Source: Bacillota bacterium (lineage in GTDB: Bacteria; Bacillota; Sulfobacillia; RBS10-35; JAJYVN01). Taken from it: a stretch of DNA of 34,118 nucleotides. The notes below the pieces were generated by a model. That model did not search any database. It was not told the origin of the DNA and saw only the letters and a program-made list of their open reading frames with translations. The translations under genes and the position numbers were made by a program. Shown one piece after another: positions 9,724-18,258 of the stretch; within the stretch, counting starts at the first letter, position 1; each line of letters begins with the position of its first letter. The stretch is taken from contig JAJZMB010000120.1 of the NCBI GenBank assembly GCA_021803205.1, forward strand, positions 1 to 34,118. Reading direction: 5' to 3'.

Positions 9724-9778
9724 AGCGGGTGCCGGTCGGCTTCAGCCGATCCCGCGGCGCTGTCTCACCCAGCACCAC

Positions 9779-9808
9779 TTGCCATGTCAGCGGCTGTCGT
9801 CCTATACT
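9779..9808 (+). promoter_or_regulatory. Sigma-A type promoter of the ctsR operon
   Basis: TTGCCA at 9779-9784, an 18-base spacer and TATACT at 9803-9808. Transcription should start near 9815, just before the CtsR operator and about 60 bases before ctsR. Confidence 0.75.
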
Positions 9809-9818
9809 GCGCTATGTT

Positions 9819-9835
9819 GGTCAGGGAAAGTCAAG
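9819..9835 (+). promoter_or_regulatory. CtsR operator (tandem heptad)
   Basis: GGTCAGG-GAA-AGTCAAG matches the known CtsR target, a direct heptad repeat GGTCAAA-NAN-AGTCAAA, at 11 of 14 heptad positions and with the central A of the spacer. It sits over or just after the predicted transcription start, the usual place for autorepression of ctsR-mcsA-mcsB-clpC. Confidence 0.75.
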
Positions 9836-9874
9836 AGACCGCCACAACGGGGTGCGCGGGAAGGAGGCGCGGCG

Positions 9875-10378
9875 TTGGCGTGTATGACGGATGAGATCGA
9901 GCGGCACCTCCTGGAACTCCTGGCCGATCGTGCGGGGATCGAAGTACAGCGCGCCGAACTTGCGGAGCGGTTCGGGTGCGCGCCTTCCCAGATCAATTAT
10001 GTCTTGGTGACCCGATTTACGTCGGCTCGCGGATTTGTGGTGGAAAGTCGCCGGGGCGGGGGTGGATACATCCGCCTGGTGCGCTTGTCGGCGGAAGCGC
10101 GGCGGGATGCCGCCATCGTGCCGGAGGCCTGCGATCAGGCCACGGCAGAGCAGCACATCATCCGTCTGTTTGAAGCTGGCCGGCTCACGGCGCGCGAGGC
10201 GGCAATCCTGCGGGCGGTGGTTGCGCGTGAGGTGCTGGCTTTGCCGCTGCCGCTCCGGGACCGCATTCGCGCGGCCGTGCTGCGGGCGGGGGTATTGGCG
10301 GCGATGCGTGTGGAGCTCAGAGGGTCGGCCTCCGCACGGTTGCCGGTCCACCCCCCGTTGGAGGACGAGCAAATATGA
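9875..10378 (+). CDS. ctsR: CtsR, class III heat-shock repressor
   Basis: CtsR is the winged-helix repressor of clp genes; heat and McsB activity release it from DNA. About 167 aa. The family signatures PSQINYVLVTRFT (DNA-binding helix) and VVESRRGGGGYIR (wing with the glycine-rich thermosensing loop, Gly61-64) are intact, followed by the helical C-terminal dimerisation part. I chose TTG at 9875 because AAGGAGG lies 7 bases upstream and the resulting N-terminus matches the length of Bacillus CtsR; ATG at 9884 is the alternative but sits 16 bases from that site. The stop overlaps the mcsA start as ATGA. First gene of the operon, under its own operator. Confidence 0.93.
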   Translation: MACMTDEIERHLLELLADRAGIEVQRAELAERFGCAPSQINYVLVTRFTSARGFVVESRRGGGGYIRLVRLSAEARRDAAIVPEACDQATAEQHIIRLFEAGRLTAREAAILRAVVAREVLALPLPLRDRIRAAVLRAGVLAAMRVELRGSASARLPVHPPLEDEQI

Positions 10379-10920
10379 ACTGTGAGCGTTGCCATGACCG
10401 GCCGGCACGCTATCTTGTAAAACAAGTGATCAATGGCCAGACGGTCGGTGAACTCAACCTCTGCGAACATTGTGCCGCCGAACACGGAGACCTGCCTGCC
10501 GCGCCCGGCCAGACGGTGGAGGCTCCGTTTTCAATCCAGCAGTTCCTGGCGGGGCTGGTCGGCGACGCCGGTGAGCCGGGGGGCGCGGCGCCTCCGGCGA
10601 GGGAAACGGTGCAGGGATTGCGCTGCCCGCGATGTGGGCGTACATATCCAGAGTTTGCCAGAACAGGTTTGCTGGGCTGTTCCGAATGCTATGAAGTGTT
10701 TTCCGCCCAGTTGCAGCCGTTGATTCGGCGAATACACGGCAAGACCAGGCATGAGGGCAAGACGCCGGTCCGTTCCGCCGTTGACCTGCGTCGTCGGCGG
10801 GAGCGGGACGCCCTGCGCCACGAACTGGCCGAGGCTGTCAGTCGAGAGGACTTCGAGAAAGCGGCCGAACTCCGTGACCGTATCCGTAAGATGGACGGGA
10901 CGGCGGCTGCGACGTCCTGA
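10375..10920 (+). CDS. mcsA: McsA, zinc-binding activator of the McsB arginine kinase
   Basis: McsA activates McsB and modulates CtsR. 181 aa. Four CxxC pairs form two zinc sites: CERC and CEHC in the N-terminal part, CPRC and CSEC in the middle. A C-terminal UVR motif (residues about 145-172, with EDFEKAAELRDRI) is the usual interaction helix pair. The start overlaps the ctsR stop (ATGA), implying translational coupling, and the stop touches the mcsB region. Confidence 0.93.
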   Translation: MNCERCHDRPARYLVKQVINGQTVGELNLCEHCAAEHGDLPAAPGQTVEAPFSIQQFLAGLVGDAGEPGGAAPPARETVQGLRCPRCGRTYPEFARTGLLGCSECYEVFSAQLQPLIRRIHGKTRHEGKTPVRSAVDLRRRRERDALRHELAEAVSREDFEKAAELRDRIRKMDGTAAATS

Positions 10921-10955
10921 TGGGCACCAGGGCGCCGAGGGGGGAGGATGCACAC

Positions 10956-12101
10956 GTGGACTCGGCGATGGCGGAGGCGCTCGGACGCCCGATCGGGCTG
11001 TGGCAACGCGCGGACGCGCCGTCCACCGATGTGGCTGTGTCGAGCCGCGTGCGGCTGGCGCGCAACGTGGCGGATCTGCCCTTCCCGCCGAGGATGCAGC
11101 CGTCCGACGTCGATTCACTGCTGCACCGCGTCGAGCGGGCGGCGGCGGAAATCCCGAGGGACCTGGGGATCTTCACTTTTACGCGCATGTCCGAGTTGAC
11201 GCCGCTGGACCGGCAGGTGCTGGTGGAAAAGCACCTGATCAGCCGACAACATGCCGAGCAGGGCCGCGGCGCCGTGCTGGTCCGCAGCGACGAGCAACTT
11301 TCGGCCATGGTACTTGAGGAGGACCACCTGCGTCTGCAGGCTCTCTTTCCAGGACTGCAACTGGGCGCGGCGTGGGCACTGGCCTCGCGTTTTGACGATG
11401 CGCTGGAAAGCAGCTTGGATTGGGCCTTCTCCGACGACGTCGGATTTCTGTCCACCTGTCCGACGAACCTCGGCACCGCGATGCGGGCCTCCGTGATGCT
11501 GCACCTGCCCGGGCTCTGCTGGACGAGGCGTATCGGGTCGCTGTTGGCCAGTCTCGGTGCAGTGGGGGTAGTTGCCCGCGGTCTGTACGGGGAGGGGAGC
11601 ACTGCCGAGGGCAACCTGTTCCAGGTCAGCAATCAGACCAGCCTCGGTCAGAGCGAAGAGGAAGTGGTGGCGCACCTGCAGGCTGTCGCGCGCGAGATCG
11701 CGGCGCGGGAGCGCAGCGCCCGTGAGGCGCTCTTGGCCGAACGACGCGAGGCTGTCGAGGATCGTGTCTGGCGGGCGTATGGCATCCTGTCGAGCGCCCG
11801 GTTGCTGACCTCGGGCGAGGCGCTGCAACTACTGTCCGACCTGAGATTGGGCAGTGACCTGCACGTGCTGCCCACAGTCAGTGCCGATGGGTGGGCAGAG
11901 TTGCTCGTCGTGACGCGTCGAGGCTTTCTGCAACGACAGGACGGGGAGGCCGCGCCTGGTCGGCGCGACGCACGGAGGGCGGAAACGGTTCGCCGCCGTC
12001 TCGCCGCCGCACTGACCCCACCCGTTCCAGACCACGCCGCCACAGGGTCGGTGGCCAACGGTACGCACAGCGATCAAAAGGAAGATGTTCCGGACGCTTG
12101 A
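10956..12101 (+). CDS. mcsB: McsB, protein-arginine kinase
   Basis: McsB phosphorylates arginines and so tags proteins for ClpCP; it also acts on CtsR. It belongs to the phosphagen (guanido) kinase fold. Seen are SSRVRLARN near the N-terminus, STCPTNLGTAMRASVMLHLPG (with the conserved Cys before PTNLGT) and the nucleotide-binding GEGSTAEGNLFQVSNQ block followed by LGQSEEE. I chose GTG at 10956, 8 bases after GGGGAGG, giving 381 aa; an upstream ATG at 10920 overlaps the mcsA stop by one base but has no ribosome site. Third gene of the ctsR operon. Confidence 0.92.
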   Translation: MDSAMAEALGRPIGLWQRADAPSTDVAVSSRVRLARNVADLPFPPRMQPSDVDSLLHRVERAAAEIPRDLGIFTFTRMSELTPLDRQVLVEKHLISRQHAEQGRGAVLVRSDEQLSAMVLEEDHLRLQALFPGLQLGAAWALASRFDDALESSLDWAFSDDVGFLSTCPTNLGTAMRASVMLHLPGLCWTRRIGSLLASLGAVGVVARGLYGEGSTAEGNLFQVSNQTSLGQSEEEVVAHLQAVAREIAARERSAREALLAERREAVEDRVWRAYGILSSARLLTSGEALQLLSDLRLGSDLHVLPTVSADGWAELLVVTRRGFLQRQDGEAAPGRRDARRAETVRRRLAAALTPPVPDHAATGSVANGTHSDQKEDVPDA

Positions 12102-12104
12102 ATA

Positions 12105-12122
12105 GGCGCGAAATGTCGCGCC
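12105..12122 (+). other. Tight hairpin between mcsB and clpC
   Basis: GGCGCGA-AATG-TCGCGCC forms a 7-bp stem with a 4-base loop, starting 4 bases after the mcsB stop and ending 46 bases before clpC. No T run follows. It could be an RNA processing or partial attenuation site inside the operon. Confidence 0.5.
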
Positions 12123-12168
12123 GGGTCGCAGCGGCGCGCGTCAGGTTTCCGTGAAGGGGGACACCGTA

Positions 12169-14694
12169 ATGTTCGGAAGATACTCCGAGCGGGCACAGCG
12201 CGTGATCATCCTCGCCCAGGACGAGGCGCGGCGGCTCAATTACAACTACGTGGGAACAGAGCATCTCCTCCTGGGGCTGATCCGTGAGGGAACGGGCATA
12301 GCGGCCAAAGCGCTGCAGAATCTCGGCGTGGATCTCGATCAGGTGCGCAGCGAGATCGAGAAAACACTGGGGCGCGGGACTGCGGCTCCGGCTAACGATA
12401 TCCAGTTCACCCCGCGTGGCAAGAAGGTCATCATGGAGCTCGCCATCGAGGAGGCCCGCAGCCTCGGCCACTCCTACGTGGGGACCGAGCATCTGCTGCT
12501 CGGGCTGATTCGCGAGGGCGAATGCGCAGCGGCTCGGCTGCTGGAAAACATGGGGGCCGATCTGGAACGCGTCCGCCGGGAGGTCACCAAGCTCCTCGGC
12601 TCGCCCATGCAGCAGCCGCAGCCTGCCCGTCCCGGTTCACGCCGCAGCAAGTCCAACACACCCGTGCTCGATAATTTTGGCCGCGATCTGACGAGCCAGG
12701 CGGAAGAGAGCAAACTTGATCCGGTGATCGGTCGGGACAAGGAGATCCAACGGGTCATACAAATCCTGTCGCGTCGCACCAAGAACAATCCGGTGCTCAT
12801 CGGCGAGCCGGGTGTGGGCAAGACCGCGATTGTGGAGGGCTTGGCCCAGCGGATCGCTGACGGCACGGTGCCCGAGATCCTCAAGGACCGGCGCGTGGTG
12901 GCCCTCGATCTGGGGGCGATGGTGGCGGGCAGCAAGTACCGCGGCGAGTTCGAGGATCGGCTGAAGAAGGTGATGGAGGAGATCCGCCGTGCGGGGAACG
13001 TGGTGTTGTTCATCGATGAGATGCACACGATCATCGGTGCCGGTGCGGCCGAGGGTGCCATCGATGCGGCCAACATCCTGAAACCGGCCTTGGCGCGCGG
13101 TGAATTGCAGACCATCGGAGCTACCACGCTGGACGAGTACAGAAAACATGTGGAAAAGGATGCCGCTCTGGAACGTCGCTTCCAGCCCATCATGGTGAAC
13201 GAGCCCTCCGTCGAGGACACCGTGGCCATCCTGAAGGGCCTCCGGGATCGCTACGAGGCGCATCACCGTGTGGTGATCACCGACGAGGCTATTACCGCGG
13301 CGGCCCGGCTGGCGGATCGCTACGTCAGTGATCGGTACCTGCCGGACAAGGCCATCGATGTCATCGACGAGGCTGCGTCCAAGGCCCGGCTTCAGGCCTT
13401 CATTGCGCCGCCTGAGCTGCGCGAGATCGAGGAGCGGCTGGAACAGACCAAAAAGGATAAAGAGGCGGCGGTCGGCTCCCAGGAATACGAAAAGGCGGCG
13501 AATCTCCGCGACCAGGAACAGAAGATCCAGATCGAACTGGAGAAGAAAAAGGAAGAGTGGCGGCAGAGCCAGGTCACGCAGCGGCTGACGATCAGCGCGG
13601 AGGAGGTCGCCCAGATCGTCGCCGACTGGACAGGTATCCCGGTGCGCAAGTTGGCCCAGGGAGAGTCCGAGCGGCTCCTCAATCTTGAGGATGCGATTCA
13701 CGGCCGGTATTTCGATCAAGACGACGCGGTCAAAGCGGTGGCGCGATCCATCCGCCGTGCCCGGGCCGGCCTCAAGGATCCGCGGCGTCCGATCGGCAGT
13801 TTTGTTTTTCTGGGGCCGACGGGCGTGGGCAAATCCGAATTAGCCAAAGCGCTGGCGGACGCGCTCTTCGGCGACGAGGACGCGACGGTCACCATCGATA
13901 TGTCGGAGTACACGGAGCGCCATACTGTCAGTCGTCTCGTCGGGGCCCCCCCGGGGTACATCGGTTATGAAGAGGGCGGCCAACTTACGGAGGCCGTCCG
14001 GCGCCGGCCATACTCGGTCATTGTCCTGGAAGAGATCGAAAAGGCGCACCCCGAGGTGTTCAACCTGTTGCTGCAAGTGCTGGAGGAGGGACGTCTCACC
14101 GAATCCAAGGGACGCGCGGTCGATTTCCGCAATACGGTCATCATCATGACCGGCAACATCGGCGCGCAGTACATCAAGCGACAGGGCGCATTGGGTTTTC
14201 GGCCCGCTAGCAAGGAGGATGAGGCAAACTATGCCTCGCTCAAGGACAAGATCATGGAGGAGGTGCGGCGCACCTTCCGGCCGGAGTTTCTCAACCGCAT
14301 CGACGAGGTGATCGTGTTCCACCCACTGGGGCGGGAACATCTGGTCCATATTGTGGACATGATGCTAGAGCGCTTGCGCAAGCGTATGGCTGAGAACGGA
14401 CTGAAGTTCGAAATCACGCAGGCGGCGAAGGACATGATCGTCGACCGGGGCACGGACGTGGAGTTCGGAGCGCGCCCGTTGCGTCGAGCCATCACCCGCT
14501 TGGTGGAGGATCCGCTCTCCGAGGAGGTGCTGGGTGGCAAGTTTCCCGAGGGCAGCACCATCTTGATCGACGCCGGTTGGGGGACCGGGGGCGAGCCCGC
14601 ATTGGTCTTCCGCCCGGCCGAGCCCGTCCCCGCCGGAGCCGCCCGTGCGGATGGCGGAGATGACGTCGAGGCGCCAGCGGGCGAATGCGACTGA
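12169..14694 (+). CDS. clpC: ClpC, Hsp100/AAA+ unfoldase
   Basis: ClpC unfolds substrates, including arginine-phosphorylated ones, for ClpP. 841 aa. Order: two Clp-N repeats ([33 protein letters not shown]), D1 with Walker A GEPGVGKT and Walker [10 protein letters not shown], the coiled middle domain with a UVR-like segment ([16 protein letters not shown]), D2 with Walker A GPTGVGKS, and a C-terminal ClpB-D2-small domain. In D2 the Walker B reads [11 protein letters not shown]: Glu621 takes the place of the usual Asp. ATG at 12169 lies 8 bases after AAGGGGG; an in-frame GTG at 12151 is less likely. A Gly/Ala/Pro-rich acidic tail of about 35 residues follows the conserved region. Confidence 0.96.
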   Translation: MFGRYSERAQRVIILAQDEARRLNYNYVGTEHLLLGLIREGTGIAAKALQNLGVDLDQVRSEIEKTLGRGTAAPANDIQFTPRGKKVIMELAIEEARSLGHSYVGTEHLLLGLIREGECAAARLLENMGADLERVRREVTKLLGSPMQQPQPARPGSRRSKSNTPVLDNFGRDLTSQAEESKLDPVIGRDKEIQRVIQILSRRTKNNPVLIGEPGVGKTAIVEGLAQRIADGTVPEILKDRRVVALDLGAMVAGSKYRGEFEDRLKKVMEEIRRAGNVVLFIDEMHTIIGAGAAEGAIDAANILKPALARGELQTIGATTLDEYRKHVEKDAALERRFQPIMVNEPSVEDTVAILKGLRDRYEAHHRVVITDEAITAAARLADRYVSDRYLPDKAIDVIDEAASKARLQAFIAPPELREIEERLEQTKKDKEAAVGSQEYEKAANLRDQEQKIQIELEKKKEEWRQSQVTQRLTISAEEVAQIVADWTGIPVRKLAQGESERLLNLEDAIHGRYFDQDDAVKAVARSIRRARAGLKDPRRPIGSFVFLGPTGVGKSELAKALADALFGDEDATVTIDMSEYTERHTVSRLVGAPPGYIGYEEGGQLTEAVRRRPYSVIVLEEIEKAHPEVFNLLLQVLEEGRLTESKGRAVDFRNTVIIMTGNIGAQYIKRQGALGFRPASKEDEANYASLKDKIMEEVRRTFRPEFLNRIDEVIVFHPLGREHLVHIVDMMLERLRKRMAENGLKFEITQAAKDMIVDRGTDVEFGARPLRRAITRLVEDPLSEEVLGGKFPEGSTILIDAGWGTGGEPALVFRPAEPVPAGAARADGGDDVEAPAGECD

Positions 14695-14734
14695 CGTCGC
14701 GTCCGCGCATGGTCTGCGGGGAGGGCGGCGGTCG

Positions 14735-15385
14735 GTGCGCCTAAAGATACGGCTGTTCGCGGCGGCGGCTGACGCCATTGGTGCGCGGGAAGCGACCGAG
14801 GAATTTGCCGATGTCCCGACGGCTCGCATGCTGCTTCAGACGCTGGCCCGGCGCGGGGGCCCGCTGCTCCTGCGGTGCAGCGTGGCTGTCGACCGGCATG
14901 TCGTGCCGGCTGACTGCCGCCTGCCGGAGGGTGCAGATGTGGCTGTCCTCCCGCCTGTCAGCGGGGGCGCGGGCCTGTTGCACGTCGGTCCCGAACCGAT
15001 AACTGCGGAAGCGGTCGTGGCGGAGGCCGCCCAGCCGGACCTGGGTGCGGTGGTGCTGTTTCTGGGTACGGTTCGTGGTCTGACGGACGGCGTCCAGACG
15101 GAGCATCTCCAGTACGAAGCCTACACAGATATGGCGATGCTCGTCCTGGAGGGCATCGCCGCTCGCGCGCAGGCCTGCTGGCCGGGGTGCCGCATCGCCA
15201 TGTGGCACCGCATTGGCCTGCTCAAGCCAGGTGAGCCCGCGGTCGCTGTGGCGGCGGCGACCACCCATCGCGGGGATGCATTTGCGGCAGCGAGATATTG
15301 CATCGAGCGGTTGAAGGTGGAATTGCCGATCTGGAAGAAAGAGGTTTTTCCCGGCGGACGAGCCGTTTGGGTCGATCATCCCTAA
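14735..15385 (+). CDS. Fused MoaD-MoaE molybdopterin synthase
   Basis: Molybdopterin synthase adds two sulphurs to precursor Z in molybdenum cofactor synthesis; normally MoaD (sulphur carrier) and MoaE (catalytic) are separate. Here residues 1-78 are a ubiquitin-like MoaD ending in PPVSGG (Gly77-Gly78), and residues from about 85 on are MoaE, with GAVVLFLGTVR, the TTHRGDAF block and the catalytic-lysine signature PIWKKE near residue 200. 216 aa from GTG at 14735 (9 bases after GGGGAGGG). A MoaD-MoaE fusion is known from mycobacteria (MoaX), where cleavage after GlyGly frees the tail. It follows clpC by 40 bases, so probably reads through from the stress operon. Confidence 0.9.
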   Translation: MRLKIRLFAAAADAIGAREATEEFADVPTARMLLQTLARRGGPLLLRCSVAVDRHVVPADCRLPEGADVAVLPPVSGGAGLLHVGPEPITAEAVVAEAAQPDLGAVVLFLGTVRGLTDGVQTEHLQYEAYTDMAMLVLEGIAARAQACWPGCRIAMWHRIGLLKPGEPAVAVAAATTHRGDAFAAARYCIERLKVELPIWKKEVFPGGRAVWVDHP

Positions 15386-15639
15386 GAGAGTGGGCGCCGG
15401 TATCCGTGTCGCGCCAGGCCCGCCGATGTGCCGGTGCTGCCCTGGGTGTTGTCGCGGCCAGTCGGCTCCATGGGGCCCGCAGGCCATGTCTTGTCATTCC
15501 TCTTGCCTGCTGCGTTGCCGTATTTTCGCCCAACTGGGCCCAGGTCGGCAGAATGCCTGCGTTTACCATGGGGTTGGCCTGTGCGGGGGGGGCTCCATAG
15601 GCGGCGGAGTGTGCAGGAGTTCTCCGGTGGGGGTGCGCA

Positions 15640-16992
15640 GTGCCTCGCGACCATTCCGTGTTCGCCTGCAGGGGCTGCGGGTACGAATCGGCCCGCTGGC
15701 TGGGTCGCTGTCCGGTGTGCGGGGAATGGAACACGCTTACAGAGGTCGTTGCCGTACCGCCAGCGGCCATCGGTAATGTGCCGGTCGCCGTGCCGGTCGG
15801 AGAGATTCCTGATGCGCAGGGATGGCGGTTGCGCACCGGTCTGGACGAGTTTGACCGGGTGCTGGGGGGTGGTGTGGTTCCTGGGACTCTCATTCTGTTG
15901 GGGGGTGATCCCGGGGTCGGAAAATCCACGCTGCTGCTCCAGGTCGCCGGCAACCTCGGTCGATCGGAAACGGTGCTGTATGTCACCGGAGAGGAGTCCG
16001 CAGCACAGGTCCGCTCGCGGGCGGAGCGTCTGAATGCTGTGGCGCCGGGCCTGCTGGTCGCGGCGGAATCAGACACGGCAAACGTGCGCGTCCTTTGCGA
16101 GCGCCACCGGCCAGTGCTCCTGATTGTGGACTCCGTGCAGACCATGCGGCATCCGGACTGCCCGTTGGCGGCGGGGAGTCCCGTCCAGATCCGGGAGGTG
16201 ACCGGTGACCTTCTTGCCCATGCGAAGGCCTCCGGGCTTGGGGTGGTTCTTGTCGGTCACGTCACGAAAGCCGGTCTGCTGGCCGGGCCCCGACTTCTCG
16301 AGCATACCGTGGATGCCGTTCTGCTCTTTGAGGGCGAGCGGTTCTCTCCGTTTCGCCTCCTCCGGGCTCTCAAGAACCGCTTTGGCTCCACGCAGGAACT
16401 TGGCGTCTTCCAGATGGACGGAGACGGGCTCCGCGAGGTTCCCAACCCATCGGCCGTGTTCCTCGCGGAACGGGCCGTCGGATCGTCGGGGAGCGTTGTC
16501 ACAGTGAGTCTCGAGGGTAGCCGTCCCCTGCTCTGCGAGGTCCAGGCCCTGCTCGCGAGCCCGGCCTTCGGCAGTCCGCGGCGCACCGCATCCGGCATCG
16601 ATGCGGCGCGGTTGGCGTTGCTGTTGGCGGTCCTCGAGCGTCGCGCCGGACTGCGGTGTGCGCAACTCGATGCCTATGTGAAAGTGTCCGGTGGGGTAAG
16701 ACTGGAGGAGCCCGCAGCGGACCTGGCCTGCGGTCTGGCGCTGGCATCAGCCTTTACGGAACGTGCGGTCCCTGCCGAGGTCGTGGCCTGTGGGGAAATC
16801 GGTCTGGGGGGCGAGGTACGGGGCGTGCCGCGCATGGGTGAACGATTGGCCGAAGCGGCCCGGCTGGGCTTCCGCCGGGCCGTGGTCCCCGCCTCCGCTC
16901 CGCCAATGGCCGGGGTGGGGATGTCCCTGGTCCGCGTGCGCTCGCTGGCGGACGCATTGACGGCAGTGCTCGGGCCGCAGGGCGGCGCATGA
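15640..16992 (+). CDS. radA: RadA, DNA repair ATPase (branch migration)
   Basis: RadA (Sms) promotes branch migration in recombination. 450 aa, normal length. N-terminal zinc finger with Cys10, Cys13, Cys24 and Cys27 (CRGCGYESARWLGRCPVC), Walker A GGDPGVGKST at 88-97, the RadA-specific KNRFGSTQE motif, and a C-terminal Lon-protease-like domain (SGGVRLEEPAADLA, GEIGLGGEVRGV). GTG start at 15640 follows GGTGGGGGT. Upstream spacer of 254 bp has no recognised gene. In Bacillus disA follows radA; here it does not. Confidence 0.96.
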   Translation: MPRDHSVFACRGCGYESARWLGRCPVCGEWNTLTEVVAVPPAAIGNVPVAVPVGEIPDAQGWRLRTGLDEFDRVLGGGVVPGTLILLGGDPGVGKSTLLLQVAGNLGRSETVLYVTGEESAAQVRSRAERLNAVAPGLLVAAESDTANVRVLCERHRPVLLIVDSVQTMRHPDCPLAAGSPVQIREVTGDLLAHAKASGLGVVLVGHVTKAGLLAGPRLLEHTVDAVLLFEGERFSPFRLLRALKNRFGSTQELGVFQMDGDGLREVPNPSAVFLAERAVGSSGSVVTVSLEGSRPLLCEVQALLASPAFGSPRRTASGIDAARLALLLAVLERRAGLRCAQLDAYVKVSGGVRLEEPAADLACGLALASAFTERAVPAEVVACGEIGLGGEVRGVPRMGERLAEAARLGFRRAVVPASAPPMAGVGMSLVRVRSLADALTAVLGPQGGA

Positions 16993-17459
16993 ACGAACAT
17001 GAGCGTTTGGTCGCTGTCGGCATGGTCAATGGAGAAACGGGCCCGCCGCTGGATGATCCGGATCAGCGGGGGCGGAACAACACCGAGCACGGACTGCAGG
17101 TGATGCCGGACAGCGTCAGCAAGTCAGGCGGAGTAGCGGCGTCAAGCGGCGGCGCTCGGCTGCGTCGGCAAGACGGCTGAGGACCAGATTGCCGCGGCGG
17201 TACACTGCTGCGGGCCGTCCGATGAGCTGGTCACAGGGCGGCGGTATTTGCCCGAGGATGGTGCCCTGGATCAGGTTGCCACCAGAACACCGGGGCCTCC
17301 TGGGGATGTGCACCTTACGACCAGAATTAACAGATCTTGCAGAGACGGAGCACAAAACAGTAACTCATTATCGTCTCAGATGCAATGCGGCCATATACCT
17401 CATACCTGAGACGCGTTCTCTCGGTTCAAACTGTGCCTGCATCAGACCGGATGACAGCA
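16993..17459. other. Gene-free spacer after radA, partly lower GC
   Basis: About 470 bp between the convergent radA and the minus-strand small gene. No frame gives a recognisable protein. A GC hairpin with one bulge is formed by 17041-17051 and 17064-17073 (GCCCGCCGCTG / CAGCGGGGGC), a possible radA terminator without a T run. Bases about 17310-17460 are clearly less GC-rich than the flanks. disA would be expected here in Bacillus-like order but no trace of it is visible. Confidence 0.45.
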
Positions 17460-17861
17460 TCAGCTGAGGTGGTACAAGCCGAGGGCAGCGAGTTTCTTGT
17501 TTTCCTTGATCAGGATGTCGTATACGTTGAGGTCCAAAAGATTGGCCAGGGCCGCCGTGTAGAAGAGCAGGCGACCGAATTCCTCCTCGATCACTTCCCG
17601 ACAACTGGCACATAATTCTCCCTCAAGGTGATCATTCATGTAGGTCCGCAGTTCCTGAAGAGAAAGATTGCCAGAAGGCGGAAATTGGTTCTTCTGAGCG
17701 TTGATGCGGATGCAGCCGCAACTGGTTACCGATTTGACAAGCGCTCGGGAAATTCTGATCCCCGCTTCCTGAAACTTGGACACGACATCAAGGATGCTGC
17801 GATGTCGGACCAAGCCCTGTTGTACCGCATCTTGAAATTCATCCCACAGGAGATCCTTCAT
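17460..17861 (-). CDS. Small conserved-looking protein with CxC and CxxC motifs, function unknown
   Basis: 133 aa, mostly helical by composition, no signal peptide or membrane segment. It carries SCGC (Cys48, Cys50) and CASC (Cys84, Cys87), which could bind metal together, then an acidic helix EVIEEEFGRLLFYTAALANLLDL and a conserved-looking end DILIKENKKLAALGLY. I recall similar proteins near radA/carD in Clostridia, usually labelled DUF1573 or hypothetical; the C-terminal half recalls all-alpha MazG-like pyrophosphatases, but that is only an impression. ATG at 17861 is 8 bases after AAGGGG; the frame stays open to 17966 without a better site. It is the only gene between 8284 and the right edge that lies on the minus strand. 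Confidence 0.8.
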   Translation of the reverse strand: MKDLLWDEFQDAVQQGLVRHRSILDVVSKFQEAGIRISRALVKSVTSCGCIRINAQKNQFPPSGNLSLQELRTYMNDHLEGELCASCREVIEEEFGRLLFYTAALANLLDLNVYDILIKENKKLAALGLYHLS

Positions 17862-18034
17862 GCGCTGCACCCCTTCCCGGCACCAGCGGACCGGGCCTCG
17901 GATCCTTACGGCCCCGTCGACGCGCCGGACACCGCGATCGGGCTCCGTTGCCATCGATGCCTGCACGCCGGCTTCCGCCTTGGCGGCCCGAGGGTGAAGT
18001 GCGGCCCGGTTAGCACCGGCTCAAGGGCGCGCCC

Positions 18035-18063
18035 ATTATACGGACGCCGTGTTTGGGTGTCAA
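18035..18063 (-). promoter_or_regulatory. Perfect-consensus sigma-A promoter, minus strand
   Basis: Read on the minus strand: TTGACA (18063-18058), exactly 17 bases, TATAAT (18040-18035). Both hexamers match consensus at all 12 positions. It points at the small gene starting at 17861 and would give a leader of about 165 bases. It is divergent from the carD promoter at 18201-18209. Confidence 0.8.
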
Positions 18064-18200
18064 CGCGCAGATCCGCCAGCACGGCCAGAGCTGGGTGGCC
18101 GCACACGGGTGCAGGGGGCTGGACGCTGGTCGCTTTGGTCTGGACCGCGCCGCATTCGCTCCGCCTGCGCCTCGGGCGGCCCGCCGGACAGACTTGTCAG

Positions 18201-18209
18201 TGGTATAAT
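18201..18209 (+). promoter_or_regulatory. Extended -10 promoter of carD
   Basis: TGGTATAAT combines a perfect TATAAT (18204-18209) with the upstream TGn extension. The -35 region (around 18181) is GC-rich and unlike TTGACA, as is common for extended -10 promoters. Transcription would start near 18216, about 43 bases before carD. Confidence 0.65.
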
Positions 18210-18258
18210 AGGTTTTGGTCCCTGGACTGGGGCTCGGTGGTTCCGGGGAGGTGACCAT

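Noticed and set aside
9407..9874. Long open extension upstream of ctsR in the same frame
   Set aside because: It covers the end of the aminotransferase gene, the ctsR promoter and the CtsR operator; a ribosome site supports a start at 9875.
15405..15602. Possible small protein between moaDE and radA with a hydrophobic middle
   Set aside because: No ribosome site of quality, no family resemblance, and several frames are equally open in this GC-rich spacer.
17116..17355. 79-codon minus-strand frame after radA
   Set aside because: Composition and lack of ribosome site give no support; not recognised.
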